NCBI RefSeq assembly: GCF_031846305.1
Contig: NZ_JAVRHY010000010.1
Location: 41,937 to 105,936, forward strand
Origin: Spectribacter acetivorans
GTDB taxonomy: Bacteria; Pseudomonadota; Gammaproteobacteria; Nevskiales; Salinisphaeraceae
Reading direction: 5' to 3'
Length of the DNA: 64,000 nt
Position numbers and translations under genes: made by a program. Positions 24,932 to 32,502 of the stretch are shown here, in pieces; positions within the stretch are counted from its first letter, which is position 1; the number at the start of each line of letters is the position of its first letter. The notes beneath the pieces were generated by a model, which ran no database searches, was not told the DNA's origin, and saw nothing but the letters and a program-made list of their open reading frames with translations.

Positions 24932-25498
24932 ATGAATCTCCCTGTCCGCCCGTTCATCGGGGTCATCCTGGCCCTGACGATGGCTGCCGCCACTGCCGCC
25001 GAACCGGATGCCGACAGCGAACTGCGGGCGCTCGATCAAGCCACCCAGAACCTCAAGCTGGAAATGCTCGATCTCGAGGCGGAGCTGACCGATCTCGAAC
25101 AGGACATCAATTATCCCGCCCCGCGCCGCTGGACCGTGTTCTTCACCGTGGATCCGGCAATGACCGATTTCACGCTCGATGCGGTGGAACTCAGCGTGGA
25201 CGGCACGGTGGTCGCGCGCCATCGCTACAGCGACCAGGAACGATCGGCGCTTTCGGATCAGGGCGCCCAGCAACTGTTCATCGCCGGCATCGACCCCGGC
25301 CCGCACCGAGTTCGGGTGCGCTTCGAAGGGCAATGGGACGGTCAGCCCTATCGCCGGGAGCAGCGCTTCACCGTCGACAAGCCCGAGGGGCCGAGACTGC
25401 TCGAACTGCGGCTGGCGCCCGAGGTCACCGTGGACAACGCCGGTCGCAACAACGGCGGACCGGGACTGATCGCACGCAGCTACGACGATCTGCCATGA
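24932..25498 (+). CDS. Exported coiled-coil plus beta-domain protein, unknown
   Basis: I do not recognise this 188-residue protein. A signal peptide ends near ATAAEP (residue 24); a short acidic coiled coil follows (residues ~28-60, LKLEMLDLEAELTDLEQDI), then a probable beta-sandwich (WTVFFTVDPAMTDF, AVELSVDGTVVARH, GPHRVRVRFEGQW) and a Gly/Asn-rich tail. No cysteine is present. ATG at 24932 starts a normal signal peptide; ATG at 24896 is an alternative giving 12 more residues. Neither has a clear ribosome binding site. The stop overlaps the next gene by four bases, so it belongs to the TPR/Exb operon. Confidence 0.8.
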   Translation: MNLPVRPFIGVILALTMAAATAAEPDADSELRALDQATQNLKLEMLDLEAELTDLEQDINYPAPRRWTVFFTVDPAMTDFTLDAVELSVDGTVVARHRYSDQERSALSDQGAQQLFIAGIDPGPHRVRVRFEGQWDGQPYRREQRFTVDKPEGPRLLELRLAPEVTVDNAGRNNGGPGLIARSYDDLP

Positions 25499-27150
25499 CC
25501 GTATCGGGTCCCGCGGCCCTTGGCCTGTGTGTGGCCTGCGCCGTCGCACCCGTCGGCGCCGCCGAAGCCCTGCGGGCGGCCCCGGCGGAAGAACTCCATG
25601 GCGCCCATGCCCAGTATCTTCAGCGGACGGGTACACCGCACGAGGCACTGCTCCGGTATCGGGGCACTCGCGCGGCCGGGGGCCTGACGCATGCGCGGTC
25701 GCTGCTGGCCGCGGGCCTGCTCGAACAGGCGCAGCAGACGTTACAGGCGCTGGATGACCAGCCGCCGGCCACCGAACGCACCCGGCTGTGGTTCGAGCTT
25801 GCCAGGGCCTGGCAGCAACGCGGCGCGCCCGAGCAGGCCCTGACCGCCCTGGACCGGGTGGTGATCATGATCCCGGACGACATCACCGACCGGCTTGGCG
25901 GGCTGCGCGGACAACTCCAGCTGGCGGCCGGCCAATCCGAGGAAGCGGCGGCGACGCTGCGCCGCTGGATCGATGACCACGATGACGACCTCGTTGCGCG
26001 CTACAATCTCGGCGTGGCGCTGGTACGCGCCGGCCGGAACGAGGAAGGTGCCGGCGAACTCAACGAAATCGGACGCATGGATGCGGATACGGCAAGCGCA
26101 CGGGCACTACGCGACAAGGCGAACCTGGTCCTGGCATTCGGCTTTCTGGAACTCGGCCAGGGTGCCACCGCGCGCGGCCTGTTCAAGCGTATCCGTCTTG
26201 ACGGCCCGTTCTCGGACAAGGCCCTGCTCGGCCTCGGCTGGTCGGAACTGGCCCCCGACGGCGAACCCCAGGACCTGCTGCTGTTGCGGCGCATCCGCTG
26301 CCTCGAGGACCCCGCTCGCCTGCTACCCGACTCTCTGCCGGTACTGCGCCGGATGCCGCGCGAATCCTGCGGCCGTCCGCGCATGTTCCGCGACCGTGAC
26401 GAATTCCAGTGGGAAGACGGCGGCGAAACCGCGGAAGAACGCTACCGCCGGGCGCTACGGCCATGGCTGGAACTGGGCGGCCGCAATGCCGATGACGTCG
26501 CGGTGCAGGAAGCGCTGATGGCGACCGGCCACGCCTTCCAGCAGCTGGCGGCCAGTCAGCGGGCGGAAACCGCCTATGCCGAAGCGCTGGACCGGCTCCT
26601 GCCCCGGCGCCAGGCCACCCGGGACCTGCTGGACCGGCTGTCCAGGTCCGGCGCGGTTGCAGAGCCACGCCGGTCGGCCGATACCGCTCCCGAGGTGCGC
26701 CTGCTGCAGTCACTGGATGTGGAGGCCGCAGCGCTGCCGGTGCCGCTGGCGGACATTCTCGCCCGGCAGGACGTCCAGACCATCATTACGGACATGAACG
26801 ATCTCAGCATGAACTTCGACCGCCTCGACCGCTGGCAGCAACAGGTCGCCGAACTGGAACAGCCGGTTCAGCGGGCCGTGTTCCGTGAAGTGCTGACGTC
26901 CGATACCCTGCCGCCCCGCCTGGCACAACGCCGCGACCGTCTACGCGCTGCGGCCGAGCGCATTCAGACCACCCGATCACAGCTGACCGCGACGCTGAAC
27001 CGGCATGCCGACTTCCTGCGCGGGCAAACTCACCGTATCCTGAGTCGCCGCAAGGCGTTTCTCGACGCATATCTGGCCCAGATCCGGCGCGGACGGGCCG
27101 CATTATTCGACACGGCTGCTGCCGGGGCCTCGGAGGGGGGTGCACCATGA
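25495..27150 (+). CDS. Exported TPR-like protein, third of three paralogs
   Basis: A 551-residue exported protein. The signal peptide is short (ends near VGAAEA, residue 25). TPR-like helices cover about residues 30-255, with ARYNLGVALVRAGRNEEGAGE near 168 and LVLAFGFLELGQGATAR and ALLGLGWSEL aligning to the two upstream paralogs. Cysteines C269 and C292 occupy the paired position, 23 apart. The C-terminal coiled coil ends AYLAQIRRGRAALF. The ATG at 25495 overlaps the previous stop and its own stop overlaps the start of the 926-residue TPR gene. The long frame upstream of 25495 is the wrong frame of the previous gene. Confidence 0.85.
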   Translation: MTVSGPAALGLCVACAVAPVGAAEALRAAPAEELHGAHAQYLQRTGTPHEALLRYRGTRAAGGLTHARSLLAAGLLEQAQQTLQALDDQPPATERTRLWFELARAWQQRGAPEQALTALDRVVIMIPDDITDRLGGLRGQLQLAAGQSEEAAATLRRWIDDHDDDLVARYNLGVALVRAGRNEEGAGELNEIGRMDADTASARALRDKANLVLAFGFLELGQGATARGLFKRIRLDGPFSDKALLGLGWSELAPDGEPQDLLLLRRIRCLEDPARLLPDSLPVLRRMPRESCGRPRMFRDRDEFQWEDGGETAEERYRRALRPWLELGGRNADDVAVQEALMATGHAFQQLAASQRAETAYAEALDRLLPRRQATRDLLDRLSRSGAVAEPRRSADTAPEVRLLQSLDVEAAALPVPLADILARQDVQTIITDMNDLSMNFDRLDRWQQQVAELEQPVQRAVFREVLTSDTLPPRLAQRRDRLRAAAERIQTTRSQLTATLNRHADFLRGQTHRILSRRKAFLDAYLAQIRRGRAALFDTAAAGASEGGAP

Positions 27151-29927
27151 CACGCTGGTTTCACAGTCTCGGCCTGGGGGTCGTGGTAGGCCTGACCACC
27201 GCACTGGCCCAGGCCCAGGACGAAGCACCCGCCACCCTCAAGAGCCTGGAGGAACGCCAGATCGAGATCACCCCCTCGGAGCCGCGTGAAGCCGGTCTCG
27301 AGGAGATGCGCGAGAACTATCGTGAACTGCTGAAACTCACGCAGGATCCCAGCGAGCGCAACCCCATTCTGCGTCGCCTGGCCGACACCGAGCTGGCCAT
27401 CGCCAGCCAGTCGAGCGATCCGCGGGAACCTGCCCGCCGGGCGCTCAACATCTACCAGCGACTGGTCGCGGTGCAGAGCTACCGCGAGCGGGAAGCCGAT
27501 TTGCTGTACCGCGCGGCGCACGCCGCCGACCTGGCCGGTGATACCGCCGCCGGCATCACCGCCCTGACCCGGCTGATCGACAACTATCCCGATTTCAAGC
27601 TGATTCCGGAGGCCTACTTCCGCCGCGCCGAAACCCGGTTCGTCAACGGCAGTTACCGGGTGGCCGCCGAGGACTACACCTGGCTGGTCGAGCGCGGCGA
27701 GGATGCCAACTTCTACATCCAGGCGCTCTACAAGCGCGGCTGGTCCTACTACAAGCTGGCGCGCCACCAGGATGCGCTGTCCGACGAACTCGAGGTGATC
27801 CGGCAGCTGGTCGGCACCGGCGGTATTGCCGAGGACGGCACCCTGGCGGTGGCGGACATTCCCGAGGCCAGCGCCGAAGTCGCCCGTGACGCGCTGCGCA
27901 ACATGACGCTCAACTTCGCGCTGCTGGGCGCGGAATACACGCCCGCCGACTTCGTCGATCAGCAACAGGCCCAGCCCTACGAATATCTGCTGACGCAGCG
28001 GCTGATGGACTACTACCTGGAAAAGGAACGCTACACCGACGCGTCAGAAACGGCGCTGGCCTTCGCCCGCCGCAATCCGGAACACCCCCAGGCCAAGGCG
28101 CTGGAAGTAGCGTCCATCGAGGCCCTCGAGGCCGGCGGCTTCGACAAGCCGGCCCTGGAGGCCAAACAGGCCTACGTGACGCGCTACGGCATCGACAAGC
28201 AGTCCTGGTACGGCGAGGACCCGCTCACGGTGGACGAGGTCCGCGATCGACTGCAGGAATATCTGGACAGCATCACCGGCTCCCTGCACGCGGGTGCCCA
28301 GGAAACCGGGCTGACCGTGGACTACGACGCCGCCGCCGAGTGGTACGACCGTTACCTGTCCATCTTCCCGGAAACACCGCGTGCGCCGGAACTGGCGTTC
28401 CTGCGCGGGGAAGTGCTGTACGAGGCGGACCGCTTCGCCGACGCCGCCACCATGTACGAGCAGGTTGCCTACGACATGGCCCCCAATGAAAAGGCCGCGG
28501 AAGCCGGCTACGCGGCGATCCTGGCCTGGCGTGAAGCCGCTGGCGATGCCGCCGCAACCGATCCGCAGGTACTGGAATCCACCCAGCGTTTCGCGGCGGA
28601 ATACCCGGCCGAGGAAAACGCCGTCAACGCCCTGGCACGCCTGGCCGAGGACCGTTATCGCGCCGGGGAACTGGCCACCGCCGACGAACTGGCGCAGCAG
28701 TTGATCGACCACCAGCCGCCGCCCACCAACACGCAGCTGGCCAATGCCTGGCGCATACGGGCCGCTGCCGCGCAGGACACCGAAGCCTATGCCGACGCGG
28801 AAACCGCGCTTCGCTGGCTGCTGAACAACGCCACCCCGCAGGACGGCGAAAACTGGGAGCAACAGCTGGCCACGGTGCTCTACAAGCAGGGCGAAGTCCT
28901 GGTGGAAGCCGGTGAGGATGAAGCGGCCGCCGAGGAATTCCTGCGGCTGCGCGACCTCGTGCCCGCCGGTGTGGCCGAAGATGTGCGTGCCACCGCGCTG
29001 TATGACGCTGCCGCCGCCCAGATCCGCGCCGAGAACACCGGCGCGGCTATCGGCCTGCTGGAATCGTTCCGCAGCGAATATCCAGGCAACGAGCTGGCCG
29101 ACGACGCCACCCGCAAGCTGGCGGAGCTGCATCTGGAAGACGGCAACAAGCTGGCGGCTGCCGACGAGTTCGCCCGCATCAGCCAGCAGGCCCAGCTGGC
29201 GCCCGACCAACGGCTTGACGCCGCGATGCAGACCGCGCAGCTCAGCGCCGAGGCCGGCTCCACCGGTGCTGCCATCGCCGGCTACGAGGCGCTCCTGACC
29301 GAGCACGACCCGGACTTCGAAACCACCATCGAGGCTCAGCATGCACTGGTCGATCTGTACCAGGACTCGGGCGACCCGGCGCGGGCGGACGACTGGCGCC
29401 AGCGCCTGATCGACAGCCATGCCGCCAACGCGGGCGCCGCCACCGAACGCACCCGCACGCTGGCCGCCCGGGCCTCGCTCAAACTGGCCGGCGACAAGCG
29501 CGCCGCGTTCGATTCCACTCGCCTAGACCTGCCGCTGGAGCAGAGCCTGCCGGCCAAGAAGGACCGGCTCCAGGCGGCACTCGACGCCTACGGGCGGGCC
29601 GCGGACTACGGCATTGCCGAGGTAACCACCGCTGCCACGTACCACACCGGCGATTTGTATTACGATTTCGGGCAGGCGTTGCTGGAATCACCGCGCCCGT
29701 CGGAACTGTCCGGCAATGAAAAGGCGCAATATGAAATCCTGCTGGAAGAGCAGGCCTTCCCCTTCGAGGAGGATGCCATCGGCATTCACGAGGCCAATGT
29801 CGAGCGCATCGACAACGGTATTTACGACGAATGGGTACGCAAGAGCCTGGCGCAACTGGCTGAACTGCTACCCGCCCGGTACGCCAAGACGGAGCGCATG
29901 AGCGATGGCATTGTTACGGTTGAGTAA
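27147..29927 (+). CDS. Large exported TPR protein of the Exb/AgmX block
   Basis: A 926-residue periplasmic protein made almost wholly of helical TPR-like repeats. The signal peptide ends at ALAQAQ (residue 23). Repeats are recognisable at ALNIYQRLVAVQSYREREAD, PEAYFRRAETRFVNGSYRVA, LAFLRGEVLYEADRFADAA and others. A distinctive C-terminus (EEDAIGIHEANVER, YDEWVRKSLAQLAELLPARY) recalls large TPR proteins encoded near gliding-motility-type ExbB/AgmX genes; I recall this from annotation, not from a search. It likely acts as a scaffold in the periplasm. It is coupled by 4-bp overlap to the upstream paralog and overlaps the next gene by 23 bp. Confidence 0.88.
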   Translation: MTRWFHSLGLGVVVGLTTALAQAQDEAPATLKSLEERQIEITPSEPREAGLEEMRENYRELLKLTQDPSERNPILRRLADTELAIASQSSDPREPARRALNIYQRLVAVQSYREREADLLYRAAHAADLAGDTAAGITALTRLIDNYPDFKLIPEAYFRRAETRFVNGSYRVAAEDYTWLVERGEDANFYIQALYKRGWSYYKLARHQDALSDELEVIRQLVGTGGIAEDGTLAVADIPEASAEVARDALRNMTLNFALLGAEYTPADFVDQQQAQPYEYLLTQRLMDYYLEKERYTDASETALAFARRNPEHPQAKALEVASIEALEAGGFDKPALEAKQAYVTRYGIDKQSWYGEDPLTVDEVRDRLQEYLDSITGSLHAGAQETGLTVDYDAAAEWYDRYLSIFPETPRAPELAFLRGEVLYEADRFADAATMYEQVAYDMAPNEKAAEAGYAAILAWREAAGDAAATDPQVLESTQRFAAEYPAEENAVNALARLAEDRYRAGELATADELAQQLIDHQPPPTNTQLANAWRIRAAAAQDTEAYADAETALRWLLNNATPQDGENWEQQLATVLYKQGEVLVEAGEDEAAAEEFLRLRDLVPAGVAEDVRATALYDAAAAQIRAENTGAAIGLLESFRSEYPGNELADDATRKLAELHLEDGNKLAAADEFARISQQAQLAPDQRLDAAMQTAQLSAEAGSTGAAIAGYEALLTEHDPDFETTIEAQHALVDLYQDSGDPARADDWRQRLIDSHAANAGAATERTRTLAARASLKLAGDKRAAFDSTRLDLPLEQSLPAKKDRLQAALDAYGRAADYGIAEVTTAATYHTGDLYYDFGQALLESPRPSELSGNEKAQYEILLEEQAFPFEEDAIGIHEANVERIDNGIYDEWVRKSLAQLAELLPARYAKTERMSDGIVTVE

Positions 29928-30510
29928 GCACCTGGCGCTGGTCGCCGGGGTGGCGATGCTGGCCGCCGGCTGTGCCGTGGCCCCCGGTCCCGGGCCCGAC
30001 CAGGACGGTACCGCCAGCAAGCCGGCCCGAACGACCGGGATGTCCAGCGACCAGGCAGCCCGCTTCGAGAGCGGCGCCAGCGCCCTGCGCGCCGGTAATG
30101 CCGAGCGCGCGGCCGAGGTGTTCGACGCGCTGGCCCGCGAGGTGCCGGGTCTGGCCGAGGCCCACGCCAACCTGGGAACGGCGCGCATGCTGCAGTCGCG
30201 CGACGACGAAGCACGCGCGGCCTTCGAAAAGGCAGTGGAACTCGAGCCCGGCCTGACCGAGGCGCTGATCCGCCTGGGCGTGCTGTACCGGCGCGATGGC
30301 CAGTTCCAGAAGGCGGAGCAGGCCTACAAGGCGGCGCTGAATGCGGAGCCCGAGAACCGTTACGCGAATCTGAATCTCGGCATTCTCTATGACGTGTATC
30401 TGCGTCGGCCGCAGCAGGCTCTGACACACTACGAGCGCTTTCAGGCGCTCTCCGAACAGCCAGACGACGAGGTGGCGCTATGGATCGCCGACATCAAGCA
30501 ACGACTCTAG
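29905..30510 (+). CDS. TPR-containing lipoprotein
   Basis: A 201-residue lipoprotein. The lipobox MLAAGC puts the lipidated cysteine near residue 23; the following residue is Ala, so outer-membrane sorting by Lol is expected. Three to four TPR motifs follow from about residue 50 (GASALRAGNAERAAEVFDAL, AHANLGTARMLQSRDDEARA, ALIRLGVLYRRDGQFQKAEQ, YANLNLGILYDVYLRRPQQA). It would present a binding surface at the inner face of the outer membrane, making it the best candidate for the outer-membrane end of the Exb/TonB-like machine; that is an inference. It overlaps genes on both sides. Confidence 0.88.
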   Translation: MALLRLSKHLALVAGVAMLAAGCAVAPGPGPDQDGTASKPARTTGMSSDQAARFESGASALRAGNAERAAEVFDALAREVPGLAEAHANLGTARMLQSRDDEARAAFEKAVELEPGLTEALIRLGVLYRRDGQFQKAEQAYKAALNAEPENRYANLNLGILYDVYLRRPQQALTHYERFQALSEQPDDEVALWIADIKQRL

Positions 30511-30770
30511 CCGCCGGGCTGATGCTGGCCGTCAGCGGCGTGGCACTGGCGCAACCGGAAGGACAGCCGGCCGCCGGGCCGGAGGGCGGCAGCAACATCT
30601 TCGGTTCCCAGGAACTGCCCAAGGGCCTGACCATCGTTCCCTGGAAGAAGGGCAGCGTGGGCGACCTGACCAGCGAGCCCACCCGCCTGGTCGAGGAGCC
30701 GCTGGAACCGATCGATCCCGACGAATTCCAGCGTCGGCTGGACTACTACGAACAGGCACAAGGGCAGTAA
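30480..30770 (+). CDS. Small exported protein of the Exb/AgmX block
   Basis: A 96-residue protein of unknown function. The signal peptide ends near GVALAQP (residue 25). The mature part, about 70 residues, is acidic and proline-rich with ELPKGLTIVPWKKGSVGDLT and a helical end (DPDEFQRRLDYYEQAQ). No cysteine or repeat is seen. The start overlaps the TPR lipoprotein gene by 31 bp, and 81 bp separate the stop from exbB, so it is tightly bound to the block and probably a component. Confidence 0.78.
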   Translation: MDRRHQATTLAAGLMLAVSGVALAQPEGQPAAGPEGGSNIFGSQELPKGLTIVPWKKGSVGDLTSEPTRLVEEPLEPIDPDEFQRRLDYYEQAQGQ

Positions 30771-30851
30771 TCAGGGCCCGCGTCGGTCCCACAGGCCCGC
30801 ACCGGCACCGGGCGCCGGACCGGGGCGCATACAAATCAAGGAGATTGTTCA

Positions 30852-31505
30852 ATGGAGGCCTACAACACCATCGTCAGCTTTTTCCAGAACGGCGGGCCAT
30901 TCATGTTCCCGATCGTGTTCATTCTGGGACTGGGTCTGGCGATTGCACTGGAGCGCTGGTGGCATCTTCGCCGCACCGAAATCCGCAACCGCAAGGAATG
31001 GGATCGCCTGAGCCCGATCCTGGCCAGCGGTGATTACGACCGCGCCCAGTCCGCCACCGCGGATTCCAAGGCCGAGATCGGCACCATCCTCAACTACGGT
31101 CTGTCGCGCCTGCGCACCAGCCACCGTCGCGAGGACGTGGAGATGGCCATGGAGGAGTCGCTGATGGAGACGGTACCGAACCTGGAGCGCCGCACCCATT
31201 ACCTGGCGACGTTTGCCAACATCGCCACGCTGCTCGGCCTGCTGGGCACCATCATCGGTCTGATCCAGGCCTTCACCGCAGTGGCCAATGCCGACCCGGC
31301 CGAAAAGGCCGACCTGCTGTCCGCCAGCATCTCGGTGGCCATGAACACCACTGCCTTCGGGCTGATGGTGGCGATCCCGCTGCTGCTCATTCATGCCCTG
31401 TTGTCTACCAAGACCACCCACGTGGTGGATAGCCTGGAAATGGCCTCGGTGAAGTTCCTCAACACGGTACCGGCCCAGCGTCAGCAGGACGGGCAGACAG
31501 TTTGA
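30852..31505 (+). CDS. ExbB/TolQ/MotA-family proton channel subunit
   Basis: A 217-residue inner-membrane protein with three helices, near residues 17-36, 117-141 and 158-184, and the large cytoplasmic loop between the first two, as in ExbB. The channel motifs LLGLLGTIIGLI (T133) and MNTTAFGLMVAIP carry the conserved threonines. Five such subunits normally surround two ExbD helices and convert proton flow to rotation or force. AAGGAG at 30839-30844 precedes ATG. Its stop overlaps the ATG of the first ExbD gene by one base. Confidence 0.93.
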   Translation: MEAYNTIVSFFQNGGPFMFPIVFILGLGLAIALERWWHLRRTEIRNRKEWDRLSPILASGDYDRAQSATADSKAEIGTILNYGLSRLRTSHRREDVEMAMEESLMETVPNLERRTHYLATFANIATLLGLLGTIIGLIQAFTAVANADPAEKADLLSASISVAMNTTAFGLMVAIPLLLIHALLSTKTTHVVDSLEMASVKFLNTVPAQRQQDGQTV

Positions 31506-31999
31506 TGCGTCGCCGCTTTTCCTCCCGCCGGCGTGACAAGGACGTCGGCGAGCTCAATATCACCGCGTTCCTCAACCTGATGGTGATCCTGGTGCCGTTC
31601 CTGCTGATCACCGCGGTGTTCACCAAACTGGCGATCCTGGAGCTCAATCTGCCCAGCGCCAGTGAGCAGACCGAGCAGGAGGACAAATTGCGGCTGGAGG
31701 TGATCGTGCGCGACACCGCCCTGATCGTCGGCGATGGCCGCCGGCGCGTGGCTACCATCGAGCAGACCGATGACGACAGCTTCGACTACGACCGGCTCTC
31801 GGACATCATGCAGGCGATCAAGGCGGAAAACCCCGAGGTCACCGAGGCCAGCGTGCTGCTGGAGCCGGATACCGAATACGACATCCTGGTGAACGTGATG
31901 GATGCCGTGCGCATCGCCAAGCAGCCGGATCCGGATAACCCCGGCAAGTCGGTGTCGACCGAACTGTTCCCGGAAATCGCGCTGGGAGATGCGCCATGA
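31505..31999 (+). CDS. ExbD/TolR-family protein 1, membrane Asp replaced by Asn
   Basis: A 164-residue protein with an arginine-rich cytoplasmic N-terminus, one membrane helix near residues 22-42, and a periplasmic domain. The stretch ELNITAFLNLM aligns with DINVTPFIDVM of E. coli ExbD, but residue 24, codon AAC at 31574-31576, is Asn where ExbD and TolR have the proton-carrying Asp. The rest (LNLPSAS after the helix) is normal. I use ATG at 31505; TTG at 31502 is in frame too. It overlaps the second ExbD gene by four bases. Confidence 0.92.
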   Translation: MRRRFSSRRRDKDVGELNITAFLNLMVILVPFLLITAVFTKLAILELNLPSASEQTEQEDKLRLEVIVRDTALIVGDGRRRVATIEQTDDDSFDYDRLSDIMQAIKAENPEVTEASVLLEPDTEYDILVNVMDAVRIAKQPDPDNPGKSVSTELFPEIALGDAP

Positions 32000-32502
32000 G
32001 AACCTCGCGCCGCGCTCGCCGCATGGAGCGCCATCACAGCCGCCAGAACCGGCGGCCAACGATGAACCTTGTGTCGCTGATGGATATCTTCACCATCCTG
32101 GTGTTCTTCCTGCTGGTGAATGCCTCCGATGTGCAGACGCTGCCCAGCCCGAAGGATCTGGACCTGCCCGAATCCACCGCGGAGAAGCAGGCAGAGGACA
32201 CCATCGTGGTAATGCTCACCCGCGACCGGATCATGGTGAACGGACGCGAGATCATCGATCACGAGAGCGCGATGGCCGGGGACGAGGCCACCATTCCGGC
32301 ACTGGCCGAGGCCCTGCAGCGCAGCGCACTCGATGACCCCGAAGAAGCCGAGGAAGGCGAGGCCCCCGTCGGCCGCGGCCAGATCACCGTGATGGCACAC
32401 AAGGAACTGCCCTATCGCCTGATCCGCAAAGTCATGCTCACCGGTACCGCGGCCGAATTCGGCCGGGTATCGCTGGCCGTCCTACAGGAACCGCAGGGAT
32501 GA
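31996..32502 (+). CDS. ExbD/TolR-family protein 2, membrane Asp retained
   Basis: A 168-residue protein with a basic N-terminus (12 Arg/His/Lys in 22 residues), one membrane helix near residues 25-44 and a periplasmic domain ending FGRVSLAVLQEPQG. The helix reads NLVSLMDIFTILVFFLLV, so residue D30 (GAT at 32083-32085) matches the essential Asp of ExbD and TolR. It probably pairs with the first ExbD inside the ExbB pentamer. ATG overlaps the previous stop and the stop overlaps the next ATG, all by four bases. Confidence 0.92.
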   Translation: MRTSRRARRMERHHSRQNRRPTMNLVSLMDIFTILVFFLLVNASDVQTLPSPKDLDLPESTAEKQAEDTIVVMLTRDRIMVNGREIIDHESAMAGDEATIPALAEALQRSALDDPEEAEEGEAPVGRGQITVMAHKELPYRLIRKVMLTGTAAEFGRVSLAVLQEPQG

